Origin: Saprospiraceae bacterium
GTDB taxonomy: Bacteria; Bacteroidota; Bacteroidia; Chitinophagales; Saprospiraceae
Assembly (NCBI GenBank): GCA_016715465.1
Contig: JADKAA010000029.1
Location: 806,001 to 870,000, forward strand
DNA: 64,000 nt
Direction: 5' to 3'
Under the pieces are notes generated by a model. The model was not told where the DNA came from. It saw nothing but the letters and a program-made list of their open reading frames with translations, and made no database searches. Below are positions 18,057-28,400 of this stretch, piece after piece. A program made the translations under genes and the position numbers. Positions within the stretch are counted from its first letter, which is position 1. Every line of letters begins with the position of its first letter.

Positions 18057-18785
18057 ATGGACGCGTACTTTCTCGACCAAAGGGATTTTGTCAATTTTGG
18101 CATGGAACACCTGGTTTTGTTCACCGTTTACACGCTATTATGTGCGTTGATCCTATATGGCTCCCGAAAATACTGGTCTGAAGTAAGACAGGAAAAATTT
18201 ATCATCGGCTTTCTCATTGTCATTACGAGCCTGCAGTTGGTGAAACCGTTTATCCGGCTGCATTACGGCATGTTTGACATCAGGGATGACCTGCCGCTTC
18301 ATTTGTGCAATATGCTGCCGCTGATGTTGCTTATTACCCTTGCCTTGAAATGGAGGCTTGGTTTTGCCGTGCTATTTTTCTGGGTCATTTGTGGCACGAG
18401 TCAATCGTTGTTTACACCCAGTGTGACAGAACGATTTCCTCACTATGAAAGCATTCGGTATTGGACGGTACATTTTGGGGTCATCTTTGCAGCCCTCTAC
18501 GGACTCATGGTTTACCGTTGGAAACTCAATTTGGGCGATGTCTGGCGATCATGGTTATGGTTAAATATACTGGCATTGTGCATGTACTTTGTCAACAGGG
18601 TATTGGAAAGCAATTACTGGTACCTCATGGGGAAACCCACAGGACCTTCTGTCATGGATGCGCTGAGACGGTGGCCGTATTATCTCATCGAGTTGGAAGC
18701 CATAACCCTGCTTGCATTTTTAGCTGTGTATGGATTAACCAAACTATTTACGCCTGAAAAAAGAACAAAATCAAGCCAGATTTAA
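18057..18785 (+). CDS. TIGR02206/YwaF-type integral membrane protein
   Basis: A 242-residue protein with about six hydrophobic segments and the YwaF-family features: an N-terminal LFTVYTLLCALILYGSRKYW, the DLPLHLCNMLPLMLL motif after TM2, and NYWYLMGKPTG before the last TM. The family function is unknown. The short positively charged tail is cytoplasmic by the positive-inside rule. Its stop is one base from that of the DUF4837 gene on the other strand. Confidence 0.85.
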   Translation: MDAYFLDQRDFVNFGMEHLVLFTVYTLLCALILYGSRKYWSEVRQEKFIIGFLIVITSLQLVKPFIRLHYGMFDIRDDLPLHLCNMLPLMLLITLALKWRLGFAVLFFWVICGTSQSLFTPSVTERFPHYESIRYWTVHFGVIFAALYGLMVYRWKLNLGDVWRSWLWLNILALCMYFVNRVLESNYWYLMGKPTGPSVMDALRRWPYYLIELEAITLLAFLAVYGLTKLFTPEKRTKSSQI

Positions 18786-18786
18786 G

Positions 18787-19863
18787 TTAAATACCCTGGA
18801 TGATCCTGGTGGTTTTGACGATGTGTTCCAACTGTTGCATATAATCCCGCTTATCCTTGCCCGGGGCAAATACAAAAGCATCGATCAGTATGATTTCATT
18901 CACCCTGGTATTCAGCAAGGTATAAAGGAAATATGGTCCTCCCATGAAGTCATTTTCCATTTCCCAAATGCCCCTTAGTTCTTTGGTATAATACCCATTG
19001 TGCTGATATGCGTATTCATAGACAGGAAGGTCTGTCGGGTTGCATTTCATAAATGAACCTTTTGAAGATCCTTCGATTTTGGAGGTGAGTTCATCCCGCC
19101 AGCTAATCAGGCTTTCCTTGCTGAGGTCATCGGGCTTTGTGTATTTTTTTCTGGCAAAGATCAGGTGCTGTGAAACCCCATTAAAATCTCTTCTGTACCA
19201 GGTGAAATCTGCCTTTAGGGGCGACTTTACATAATCGGCCGGAATTTGAATATCTATGCCGTATTCTTTAGTAAGTAAATCATTGGCCGAATTGTTGTTT
19301 TGCTTGCGCGCATATACATTGGCATGAAGTTGGATTTCATCATGCCTTTGAATCCTTTTGGTTACTGCCGGAAAATTTTGGACAATGGAGGAAATGAGCG
19401 TTTTGATGTCTTTACCATACAGGTAAACGATCAACTGCTCTTTGGCCCATTTGTCTATACCCACTGAGCTGTTGGCGGTTGAATCCACAAGGGCTTTGTT
19501 GTATTTTTCGGTACCAAGGTCATTTTTGACCATTTTGCTTGCAGGAGAGGCAGCATCGGCCAGATTGGCTAAAATCACAAATGTCCTCAATTGTTTTTTA
19601 AGGTCATCAACTTCCAGTTCTTCAGGGGTCATATGTCTGACATCAAAAATGGCTTCAGGCTGGGTCATGACCGGGTAAGCAGATTCAAAGTAATAACCAA
19701 ACGTATCTCCCACGGCACTTTCCCAAAGATTTTTATCACAGACGACTACCACATCGTTCATTTTGCCAAAAGCCGGTGTCTTGGGCTTGTATTTGGAACC
19801 TGTGCCATTTGTACATGAAAAGGCAAAGGAACTAAGGACGAATAACACCATGAATTTATTCAT
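18787..19863 (-). CDS. DUF4837 lipoprotein
   Basis: A 358-residue lipoprotein of a family confined largely to Bacteroidota. Signal peptide with lipobox FAFSC (Cys17). The mature protein has two halves, each with a strand-rich segment such as VVVVCDKNLWESAVGD and the DIQIPADYVKSP region, ending in EHIVKTTRIIQGI. Its function is unknown. It converges on the YwaF-type gene. The -7 box at 19890-19897 suggests its own promoter, separate from folB. Confidence 0.88.
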   Translation of the reverse strand: MNKFMVLFVLSSFAFSCTNGTGSKYKPKTPAFGKMNDVVVVCDKNLWESAVGDTFGYYFESAYPVMTQPEAIFDVRHMTPEELEVDDLKKQLRTFVILANLADAASPASKMVKNDLGTEKYNKALVDSTANSSVGIDKWAKEQLIVYLYGKDIKTLISSIVQNFPAVTKRIQRHDEIQLHANVYARKQNNNSANDLLTKEYGIDIQIPADYVKSPLKADFTWYRRDFNGVSQHLIFARKKYTKPDDLSKESLISWRDELTSKIEGSSKGSFMKCNPTDLPVYEYAYQHNGYYTKELRGIWEMENDFMGGPYFLYTLLNTRVNEIILIDAFVFAPGKDKRDYMQQLEHIVKTTRIIQGI

Positions 19864-19889
19864 TAGGTCTTCCTTTATAGTTGTAGATG

Positions 19890-19897
19890 CAAAAATA
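19890..19897 (-). promoter_or_regulatory. -7 box of the DUF4837 gene
   Basis: TATTTTTG on the minus strand, 26 bases before the ATG at 19863. It matches TAnnTTTG. No -33 element at the right distance. Confidence 0.4.
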
Positions 19898-19922
19898 GCT
19901 CATTTGGTTGTGTCACCGTCCG

Positions 19923-20276
19923 TCAGGAATGCAATTCTACAAAGGCGTTGGACAGTTTACCTCCAAGTTGGACGCCTTCCTTGATGATTCGCACCCTGTA
20001 ACCTAAGATTTCCGGCCACCGGGACAAAAGCCGGTTTACCATTGAATCAGCCACCGTTTCCAGAAGACGGCGCGTAATGCCCATTTCTTCAGCGCACAAC
20101 TTGTAGATTTCTTCATAGTTTGCCGTTGAGGACAATGACTCTGTATCAAAATTGCCAGATGGAAGCTCCAATTCGACATCCACCAGAAATTGGTTTCCCA
20201 TCCGGTGTTCTGCTTCGTAATATCCATGAAAAGCGTAAAAGGATGCACCCGAGATGCCTATCTTATAGGTCGACAT
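19923..20276 (-). CDS. folB: Dihydroneopterin aldolase
   Basis: Folate-pathway enzyme that turns 7,8-dihydroneopterin into 6-hydroxymethyl-dihydropterin and glycolaldehyde. The 117 residues match the family: the start MSTYKIGISGASFYAFHG, a conserved Glu in YYEAEHR (about residue 21-23), and a late Lys (K99) in RIIKEGVQLGGKLSNAFVEL. It forms ring-shaped oligomers in the cytoplasm. The other folate genes are not in the window. The closely following DUF4837 gene has its own promoter. Confidence 0.92.
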   Translation of the reverse strand: MSTYKIGISGASFYAFHGYYEAEHRMGNQFLVDVELELPSGNFDTESLSSTANYEEIYKLCAEEMGITRRLLETVADSMVNRLLSRWPEILGYRVRIIKEGVQLGGKLSNAFVELHS

Positions 20277-20396
20277 ATGCCATGTATTTTACCGGTAAAT
20301 GTAGCTATTCTTTGAATAAATACCTATGAGGAAAGCGCCACCATGGAATGTGCGAAAAAAGCAAACTTACTTTGACAGTTTGCTTCAATGGAGGAC

Positions 20397-20438
20397 AAAA
20401 AAAAAGACCGCTCAAGGTGTCCTTGACACCGAGCAGTC
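20397..20438 (-). terminator. Rho-independent terminator on the minus strand
   Basis: Minus-strand reading: a long hairpin, arms GACTGCTC/GAGCGGTC (one mismatch) extended by GGTGTC/GACACC with an AAG loop, followed by nine T. The structure is oriented to stop minus-strand transcription coming from 20440-20575, where there is no gene on that strand, so it may close a small RNA. Confidence 0.65.
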
Positions 20439-20530
20439 TCCGCTTGCTGATCTATTTACATCTTTATTTCATAAGCCGGGATGTAAATATATTATCTGAA
20501 AAAATACAAACTATAGACGAATAAATTATT
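20439..20530 (-). ncRNA. Candidate small RNA ending at the terminator
   Basis: The DNA between folB (20276) and the helicase gene (20575) holds no protein gene. On the minus strand it has a perfect 9-bp inverted repeat ATTTACATC (20454-20462 and 20480-20488), followed by the strong terminator hairpin at 20406-20438. A TATAGTTTG-like sequence at about 20507-20515 is one base off the TAnnTTTG spacing. No known family recognised. Confidence 0.35.
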
Positions 20531-20574
20531 TACTTTGTTGCTTTGGTTTTATCACCTTAACAGAATTTTAACTT

Positions 20575-23500
20575 ATGGACCAAAGTCTAAGAAATGAGTA
20601 CGCAGAAAAATTCAGCATTGCATATGAAGCACTGAACCCTGCACAAAAGCAAGCAGTAGATCACATTTATGGTCCGGTAATGGTCATCGCCGGACCCGGT
20701 ACCGGTAAAACACAATTACTGGCTTTAAGGGTATGTAATATCCTGCAACAAACCGACGTAAGTCCCAACAACATTTTATGTCTCACTTTTACTGAAGCTG
20801 GAACTATTGCCATGCGTGAAAGGTTGCTGCGTTTTATGGGACCCGATGCCCATAAGGTAGGCATCTATACCTACCATAGCTTTTGCAATAAAATACTACG
20901 GGAAAATCCGTATCTCTTTGGGGACTTTTTTGAATTTCAAAATGCCGATGATGTTGAGGTTAAAGAAACCATTATCCAGCTCATTGAGGAACTTCCACTT
21001 GAACATCCGCTAAAAAGAAATACCGGCAATCGGTTTTATGATTTAAAATCATACATCAAGGTATTTAATGCCATGAAGCAGGAAAGGTGGACAGCGGAAG
21101 ACATCGAAATTGCCAATACTGAATACAGGGATACGCTGCCGACCTTAGAAAAATTTACGTACAAAAGACCACCTAAAGGAATGAAAGTTGGTGACCCAAA
21201 GTTAAAAGATATAGAAGACGAAATGTCAAAATACGATTTCGTGCTGCATGCCAGTAAACTTATTGGGAAATACAAGAACATATTGGATGAAAAAGGCAGA
21301 ATAGATTTTAACGATTCCATTACTTATGTCCTGGATATGTTGAAAAATAATGAAGACCTGAAGCTTCGTTACCAGGAACAATTCCAGTTTATACTGGCTG
21401 ATGAATACCAGGATACCAATGGGTCTCAAAATGAAATTCTATTTCTTTTGGGTGATTATGACGAAACGCCAAACCTATTTGTAGTGGGTGATGATGACCA
21501 GGCCATTTATCGCTTTCAGGGTGCAAACCTGTACAACATTGTGAACTTCATGGAACGTTTTAATCCCACAACCTATGTGCTCACCAATAATTACCGGAGT
21601 CAGCAGCACATTCTGGATCGGGCCGTACAACTCATCAACCACAATGATGATAGGCTCACTAAAAAATATCCGGATCTGGTTAAAAACCTTACCCAGCATC
21701 GCAGCTTCGGGGATGCATCAGATTTCGTTCCACCCCAACTCGCTGTTTATAAAAATATATCTTCGCTCGAGGTGGGCCTCATTGAGCGCATCACCCAATT
21801 GCATCAGGAAGGCGTACGCTACAGTGACATCAGCATCATTTACCGCAATCACAAAGAGGTAGTTAACCTTATAAAATATTTGTCTTTCAAGGGCATACCC
21901 CTCAACATCAAACGCAGGGTCAACATCCTGGAACAGCCCGAAATAAAGAGGATACTTGCATTATTACACTTCATTTTGGGGGAATACAGGTATCCGGACT
22001 CACAGAAAACCCTGTTGTTTGAAATCCTGCATTTTGATTTCTTTAAATTAAATACGCTGGACAACGGCAGTCTGGCTGTATATGCATCTAAGTCAAAAAA
22101 AGATGAAGAATTGTTTTCATGGCGCAAAGTGATGAGCACTGAACAATCGTTGGTTGAAGCAGGCGTCAGAGATCCGGCATCTTACCTCACTTTTCACCGC
22201 ATCCTCGAAGAAATGATCGGCAGCATTCCCAACCTCACCCCTCAGCTTTTATTGGAAAAACTGATCACAGCTACCGGCATGTTGGATTATATGATTAAAA
22301 ATGGCGATGGCGCATGGAAACTGCAGTTGGTGAACCGGTTCTTTGACTTTGTAAAAGACCTCACTGCCAAAGATGGGTACATTGACATGGAAGCCATCCT
22401 GGCTGCGGTGCAAAAACGGGTAGATTTTGATGTGGATATTTCCATTACCAATATGGTCAGCGCTGCAAATGGTCTTAATTTTATGACGGCTCATGGAAGC
22501 AAAGGTCTGGAATTTGATTATGTTTTTATTCTCAATGCCAGTTCAACCTGGATGTCAAAACCTCCAGAAAAAGCCAAGTTTCCCCCTACCCTTTTAAAGA
22601 ATGGAGGCGATGAAACCATAGAGGATGAAAGGCGTCTTTTCTATGTAGCGCTTACCCGGGCGGGTAAATATTGCTGCGTGATGTATCCCAAAGAAAATAA
22701 CGATGGAAAAGCGCTGGAAGCCCTGCCCTTTTTGTCGGAACTAGGCTTTGACATGTCGGAAACGATTGCTTCGGACATAGGAGCTCATGTAATGATGGAC
22801 TACATTAACATCACAAACAGACTGGCCGCATCCAACCCTGTCCTAATCGATGGCCAGTTGATTGACCAGGTCATCGCGAACATGTCTATGAACGCCACCG
22901 GTGTATCAAAATACCTGAAGTGTCCCATCAGTTTTTATTTTGAGAATATCCTTAGGGTTCCATCGGCCAGAAAAGCTGCGCCAGGATATGGAAGCGCACT
23001 TCATCATGCCCTGGAGCAATTTTTTAATGAAGCCATTCTAAAACACAGCTATCCCGATGAGGCGAGGCTAAGTCATTTTTTCGAAATGGGTATGGATATA
23101 TACAGGTCCCATTTCACCAACCCAGAATTTGGATCCCATCTGTATGAAGGCAAAATTGCCCTCACCCAATATTATCAGGAGCAAAAGAGTAAATGGGAGT
23201 TGTTCAAAGAAATTAAAGCTGAGCGCAAATTGGAAGGAGAGGTCAATGGCATACCGATTAAAGGCATCCTTGACAGAATTGGTGAATTTGATGGCTTTAT
23301 AGAAGTAGTGGACTACAAAACCGGAAGTTTTAAGTATGATAGTTTTAGCCGGCCCAAAGACGATAAACACGGCGGTGATTATTGGAGGCAAGCGGTATTT
23401 TACAGGATACTGGCGGATAAAGTACCGGAGTACAAAGGAAAATCAGTTCTCACTTCATTTCACTATTTAGCAAAAGATGAGACTACAAGAGTAAAAGAAG

Positions 23501-23715
23501 TAACAGTGACCCCGGAAGATATTGAAATTGTCACGGAGCAAATAACCACGGTTTACAACGCCATTAAATCCCATCAGTTTGATAAGGGTTGTGATGACTG
23601 TCACTGGTGTGCATTTGTCAAAGAAAACATGGGCATCGATGAAGTAATGTCTCTTATGGGAAATGAAGCCGATGATGACTTTGAAGAGACTGGATTTGCC
23701 CTTTCAGTGGATTGA
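20575..23715 (+). CDS. UvrD/AddA-type ATP-dependent helicase with C-terminal PD-(D/E)XK nuclease
   Basis: A 1046-residue superfamily 1 helicase. Walker A GPGTGKT near residue 40, Walker B LADEYQDTN near 275, VGDDDQAIYRFQG near 304, TAHGSKGLEFDYVF near 637 and LFYVALTRA near 685 are the classic UvrD motifs. The C-terminal 270 residues form a RecB-type nuclease domain: a KCPISFYFEN Cys (about 782), GSALHHALEQF, KGILDRIGEFDG, the VVDYKTG active site and a CDDCHWC cluster at about 1004-1010. The four Cys would hold an Fe-S cluster as in AddB-type nucleases. The likely role is double-strand break processing or DNA repair. It abuts the methyltransferase gene of the opposite strand. Confidence 0.9.
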   Translation: MDQSLRNEYAEKFSIAYEALNPAQKQAVDHIYGPVMVIAGPGTGKTQLLALRVCNILQQTDVSPNNILCLTFTEAGTIAMRERLLRFMGPDAHKVGIYTYHSFCNKILRENPYLFGDFFEFQNADDVEVKETIIQLIEELPLEHPLKRNTGNRFYDLKSYIKVFNAMKQERWTAEDIEIANTEYRDTLPTLEKFTYKRPPKGMKVGDPKLKDIEDEMSKYDFVLHASKLIGKYKNILDEKGRIDFNDSITYVLDMLKNNEDLKLRYQEQFQFILADEYQDTNGSQNEILFLLGDYDETPNLFVVGDDDQAIYRFQGANLYNIVNFMERFNPTTYVLTNNYRSQQHILDRAVQLINHNDDRLTKKYPDLVKNLTQHRSFGDASDFVPPQLAVYKNISSLEVGLIERITQLHQEGVRYSDISIIYRNHKEVVNLIKYLSFKGIPLNIKRRVNILEQPEIKRILALLHFILGEYRYPDSQKTLLFEILHFDFFKLNTLDNGSLAVYASKSKKDEELFSWRKVMSTEQSLVEAGVRDPASYLTFHRILEEMIGSIPNLTPQLLLEKLITATGMLDYMIKNGDGAWKLQLVNRFFDFVKDLTAKDGYIDMEAILAAVQKRVDFDVDISITNMVSAANGLNFMTAHGSKGLEFDYVFILNASSTWMSKPPEKAKFPPTLLKNGGDETIEDERRLFYVALTRAGKYCCVMYPKENNDGKALEALPFLSELGFDMSETIASDIGAHVMMDYINITNRLAASNPVLIDGQLIDQVIANMSMNATGVSKYLKCPISFYFENILRVPSARKAAPGYGSALHHALEQFFNEAILKHSYPDEARLSHFFEMGMDIYRSHFTNPEFGSHLYEGKIALTQYYQEQKSKWELFKEIKAERKLEGEVNGIPIKGILDRIGEFDGFIEVVDYKTGSFKYDSFSRPKDDKHGGDYWRQAVFYRILADKVPEYKGKSVLTSFHYLAKDETTRVKEVTVTPEDIEIVTEQITTVYNAIKSHQFDKGCDDCHWCAFVKENMGIDEVMSLMGNEADDDFEETGFALSVD

Positions 23716-24489
23716 TCAACTGAAAACGATGTAGTGTGCTGTACAATAAATATTCCTTAAGTATGGAATGTTGATGAGAGAGGCCAATGGCTTTAGTCTG
23801 AATTTTCTCACATAGATGGGATTGATGATCCAAAACTGCTGTTTATTTACTGAAAATCCTGTCTTCGATAAAGTGGTATAGAGGTCTTCGGCGATGAGTC
23901 CGGTTTCTTTGATGTCCAATAATTCATGAATGGTTGCTTCGCTTTCACCGGCCCAATGCAATAACGTTTTATACCAAGACTTCGGCAAAAGATGGATCCA
24001 GGGCAGCTTCGAAAGCACCCTGCTGTTGCATATCTGTTGATGACCACCGAAAGGCATCCACCAGGGAGGATAGGCAAAAAAGACCCTGCCCCCGGGCAGG
24101 AGGAAGTCGTGCAATTCATGGATAAATTTTTCCTGATCGGGGATGTGCTCAATTACGTCCTTTAGCACAATGAGGTCAAATTTTAAACCTTCCTGCGTAT
24201 TCGGATCGATGTCATAAATGTTGGAGTTGATGATGGCCGCCCTTCCTTCTGCAATTTCCTGATCCAAAAAGCGCTTTGCAAGTTCCACACGGGTAGGTGA
24301 CAATTCGATGCCGGTGCCGTAGTGCCCCAGATCTAAAAACTCTTTTAATACCCCTGCTTCTCCACAGCCAATTTCGAGTACATGCAACTTTTTATCTGCA
24401 GGTAAAGACAGAAAAGGGATGATATAGTTTGCGGTAACCCAGCGCTGTATTTCAAAATAAGCCGACTTGTTGCCGTGAAATTCATACAT
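23716..24489 (-). CDS. Class I SAM-dependent methyltransferase
   Basis: A 257-residue Rossmann-type methyltransferase. Motif I is LHVLEIGCGEAGVLKEF. Later, FDLIVLKDVIEHIPDQEKF is the post-I/motif II acidic region and HDFLLPGGRVFFAYPPW matches the methyltransferase type 11 pattern. The substrate is unknown. It follows the PorP/SprF-like gene by 21 bp and is probably the last gene of the metalloprotease-adhesin transcript, though nothing links it functionally to motility or secretion. Confidence 0.85.
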   Translation of the reverse strand: MYEFHGNKSAYFEIQRWVTANYIIPFLSLPADKKLHVLEIGCGEAGVLKEFLDLGHYGTGIELSPTRVELAKRFLDQEIAEGRAAIINSNIYDIDPNTQEGLKFDLIVLKDVIEHIPDQEKFIHELHDFLLPGGRVFFAYPPWWMPFGGHQQICNSRVLSKLPWIHLLPKSWYKTLLHWAGESEATIHELLDIKETGLIAEDLYTTLSKTGFSVNKQQFWIINPIYVRKFRLKPLASLINIPYLRNIYCTAHYIVFS

Positions 24490-24510
24490 AAATGGTGCTT
24501 AATTTAGGTG

Positions 24511-25449
24511 TCAGTCCATGTCAAATTCGTACCGCAAAAACAATTCAAATCCGGGGCCAAAATCCTGAAACGCTGAGGTAATGCCAATGTTGGCCAGCAC
24601 ACCGGCCCTCAATTTTGAATCTCTGTTGCCAAAATCATCCAGGATCACCCCACCCTGGAGGTTAAAATCATTTACCGAACTATACCCGAGGCCAGCCCAA
24701 AATTTATCCCGCATTTCATATTTGGCTCCCACCAGCAGGTTGAGTAATTCGGGATTGACATAATTCAGGGTAAAACTTGGCTCAAAAAACCCGGAATATC
24801 CATACAGCCTTGTACCAAAATCGAGGACAAGGTGCCTGAATCGCTTCTGATTAAGGTTGTTGACCAGCACATTGGTTTCATAAGCCTGCAAGTAAGAAAG
24901 GCCGAGAAAAAATGCATTATCGGCTTTATAGGCCCTTGTATCAGAAATGTAGTGAAATCCTGCCCCAACAGACGGAAAAAATCCTGAATTGCCGGTTGCC
25001 CCCAACAAGGGATCGTCAGATTGATTTACGATGGCATTGGTGGTATTGTAACTGTAGTTGTGAGCGCCTGCGGTAACCCCCAAAGACAACTGGCTGTCTT
25101 CTCCCAGGACATCTTTCAATTTATAGGCATAATTCAGTTGGAGTCCAATCTTACTTACCGGTCCTGTCTTATCAAAAACCACGGCACCCCCGGCACTCAT
25201 GTTGTAGTCCAGAAACGGATATTGGTAATTGATAAAACCTGTGGTTGGCGCGCCTTTGAAGCCAAGCCATTGCTGCCTGATGAAGACGTCGAGGTTCATA
25301 GAAGTGCCCCAGGCGGTGGCCGCAGGATTCCAGAAGGTACGCGCCTCCGACAATTGCGACATGTAAGGCAATTGTTGCGCTGCCAGTTTAATGGAAGCGA
25401 TGAGCAAAATGGATACAAACGTTAATATGCTGGATTTCATGAGTTTCAT
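24511..25449 (-). CDS. PorP/SprF family type IX secretion membrane protein
   Basis: A 312-residue outer-membrane beta-barrel. It has a signal peptide (ILTFVSILLIASIKLAAQQ) and the PorP/SprF hallmarks: QLPYMSQLSEARTFWNPAATAWG near the N-terminus, QQWLGFKGAPTT, and repeated glycine-rich strands to the end (LRYEFDMD). PorP/SprF proteins bind cargo carrying type-B C-terminal domains and help place them on the surface. It lies 17 bp behind a protein with just such a domain, which predicts that it is the dedicated partner of that protein. Confidence 0.92.
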   Translation of the reverse strand: MKLMKSSILTFVSILLIASIKLAAQQLPYMSQLSEARTFWNPAATAWGTSMNLDVFIRQQWLGFKGAPTTGFINYQYPFLDYNMSAGGAVVFDKTGPVSKIGLQLNYAYKLKDVLGEDSQLSLGVTAGAHNYSYNTTNAIVNQSDDPLLGATGNSGFFPSVGAGFHYISDTRAYKADNAFFLGLSYLQAYETNVLVNNLNQKRFRHLVLDFGTRLYGYSGFFEPSFTLNYVNPELLNLLVGAKYEMRDKFWAGLGYSSVNDFNLQGGVILDDFGNRDSKLRAGVLANIGITSAFQDFGPGFELFLRYEFDMD

Positions 25450-25466
25450 TTTAAAGAGTGGTTCAA

Positions 25467-28400
25467 TTACTTTTCCCTAACAATGGTCAATGACTGTTTG
25501 AATACAAATTCATCAAACTTCAAAACATAATAGTAGGTATCCGGAGGAAGCACTTCTCCATTGCGCGTGCCATCGAATAACTCACCATCCTGCTGATACC
25601 TGTTTTTTTCGAAAACAATGTTGCCCCACCGGTTATATACAATAAGAGAGTTGTCTGGGAAAGCTTCGAGTCCAATAAATTCAAGGGCATCATTCATGCC
25701 GTCTCCATTGGGTGTGATGGCATCAATCTGCAAGATGAGACTTAACGGATCTTCAATGATACAAACCGATACGGAGTCAAACTGAATACAGCCATTGATG
25801 TCCCTGATCTGAACGCTGTATATGGTTTCTGACTCCGGTTTCACTTCAGGTGACGAAGTGTTGGCGCCGGCAATTATCGTGGAATTTGGTTTCCAGGTAT
25901 AAAAGGCGCCTCCTGTAGCTTTTAGTTTGATGGATCTTCCCTGAATGACACAGGTATCCCTGCCTGCTGAAACAACAGGCAGTGCAAAGACCTTAACTTC
26001 TCTCGACACGGTGTCTCTGTTTCCGGGGCAATCATCACCGGCAATCACACGGTAAGTAGTGGAAGTAGCCGGGAACACCACTATCTTTTCGTCGGACAGC
26101 AATTCAAAAGTGCCAGTAGGTCCTTCCCAGGCGTAAACCAGTCCTCCAGAGGCAGTAAGTGTGACACTATCGCCCCCGCAAATACCCGGAGCTGAGGCTG
26201 CAAGACTCGCGTTGACAACGGGACGACTTGTGATGCTTACCGCATCTGTCGCCTTGCATCCAAATTGGTTGGTCACCTCAAGGCCAAGGTTGATGCTGCC
26301 GGCAATTCCTGCATTTTTGATGGTGACTTTTTGAGATGACTGTCCATTTGTCCAGACATAGGTAGCTCCCGCATTGCTGCCATCGAGGACCACCGAATCC
26401 TTAGGACATAAGGTGACGTCATTGCCCAGGTTTACTAAAGGTACAGGTCTTTCGGAAACGACGATGGTATCCCTCCGCGGACAAGCTCCACTAAAAGTAG
26501 CTTCAAATATATAGGTACCTGGCATGCTGATGGCCAGGGATTTTGTATTGCTGTTTGGAATGGACTGATTGTTGCGCAGCCAAAGGAAAGTTGTGCCATT
26601 GGATTGCGCATCCACGGTAAGCACTTCGCCTTTACAGTATTGTCCGGTGGAAGGAATACTTACGGCCGGTCTTGCGCTGAAAACGACATTGATCTGGTCG
26701 GAAGATTTACAGCCTTTTTGGGTTTCAACTTCAAGGGTATATACACCTGCTGTTGTGGGAACATATGACTTGGTGTTTGCCAATACCTCGGCCCCTAACT
26801 TCCAGGTGTACCTGAATGCCGTTACATTGGAGGTAAGGGTTATGGATGCTCCTTCACATGCCGTTGTATCGTTTAGACTTACATTGAGTTTAGGATTGAC
26901 GATGACGGTGGCCATTTCTTCAACCGTACATTCACTGCCACCTCCCACACTACCGGTCGCCCTTATGGTATAGGTACCGGCCTGGGTGATGTTGAGGGTT
27001 GCAGTCGTTGCCCCATTGATTTTCACGCCATCCTTTAACCACTCAATTTTTGTTGCTGCCGTTGTAGCTGTGAGGTTGAAGGATTCACCCTGGCAAATTT
27101 CGATGGCTACCTCATTTAAACTGACACTAGGCCTGGTTTAAAATCTACAAGAATCATATCGGTATTAGAGCATCCATTTACATCGGTGACCTGGAGGGCA
27201 TACGTTCCCATGTTCGTGACATTTATGGTTTGGCCACCCGGCGTTGCAAGGCCGTTGAAATACCATTGATACATAAGGCCAGCTGCAGTGGGTCCGGTGA
27301 GTTGAACATCACTGCCAATACAACCCGTTTTGTCAGGACCTAAATTCACGGCTGGCAAGAGATTTCTGGTGATGATTACGGTATCAGCAACCTTGCATCC
27401 TATTTCATTGGCCGCTTCAATCGCATATGATCCGGGAGTGCTGGTGACAAAAGAAAGATCTGTAGCTGGATATGCCACCCCATCTTTATACCAGACGTAA
27501 ATCTGCGATGTGGAAGTAGCATTTATTACTACGTCTTTTCCCTCGCAAAATTTTTGATCAGACCCTGCATCTACCATGGGTAAGGCATAAACGTTTACAT
27601 TCACGATATCCTCATTGACGCAGCCATTCGAACCTGTAACCACTACTTTATATACCCCATCCTGACTGGAGGAAAGTTGTTTTCCTGTTTGATTTGGGAT
27701 GAGTACATTATTGAAAAACCATTCAATGGAACCGTCATCTGTGATGGACAAAGTAACATCGTCGCCTTCACAGATATCCTTATCGGTACCCAGATTGGGT
27801 TTGGGGGAAGGTTTTACTCCAATGACCATTTCATCTTCCACCTGACATAAAGTAGAGTTTCCAGCCTTTACTAAATATAAACCTGAAGTGTCAACGAGTA
27901 GTGCTTTCTCAGACCCGGATTTTACCAGGATGCCATCTTTGTACCATTCCAGGAAAGTTGCCGTGGTATTAGCCACGATCAAATACTCGACACCATCGCA
28001 AATGGTAAGGTCGGAAGGAATGCTCACGGTGGGAGTGGGTTCAAAACTCGCTTCAAAGGAAGTTGATTTTTTACATCCTGTCCCGCTGGTTACTGCAATG
28101 CCGTATGTGCCCGGCAAACTGATGGTAAGGTTAGAAGTTGTGCCAAGTGACACGCCGTTGATATCTGTCCACAGATAGGTGCCCAGGTTGGGGTTTGCCA
28201 TTACGTCTAATGGTTGTCCTTCACAGCCGCGCACTTCAGCGTCGACACCAATTTCGAATGGACAACAATTAACAGGATTCGTAATATTCAGCGTGTACTT
28301 ACAATCTGAATCTTCGGGAAAGTAAACATCAAGCAAGGTATTTAAACCATCTGCCTGTCCTGTATAAATGATGGTCTGGGGACTTGTGGAGAGGTTATAG

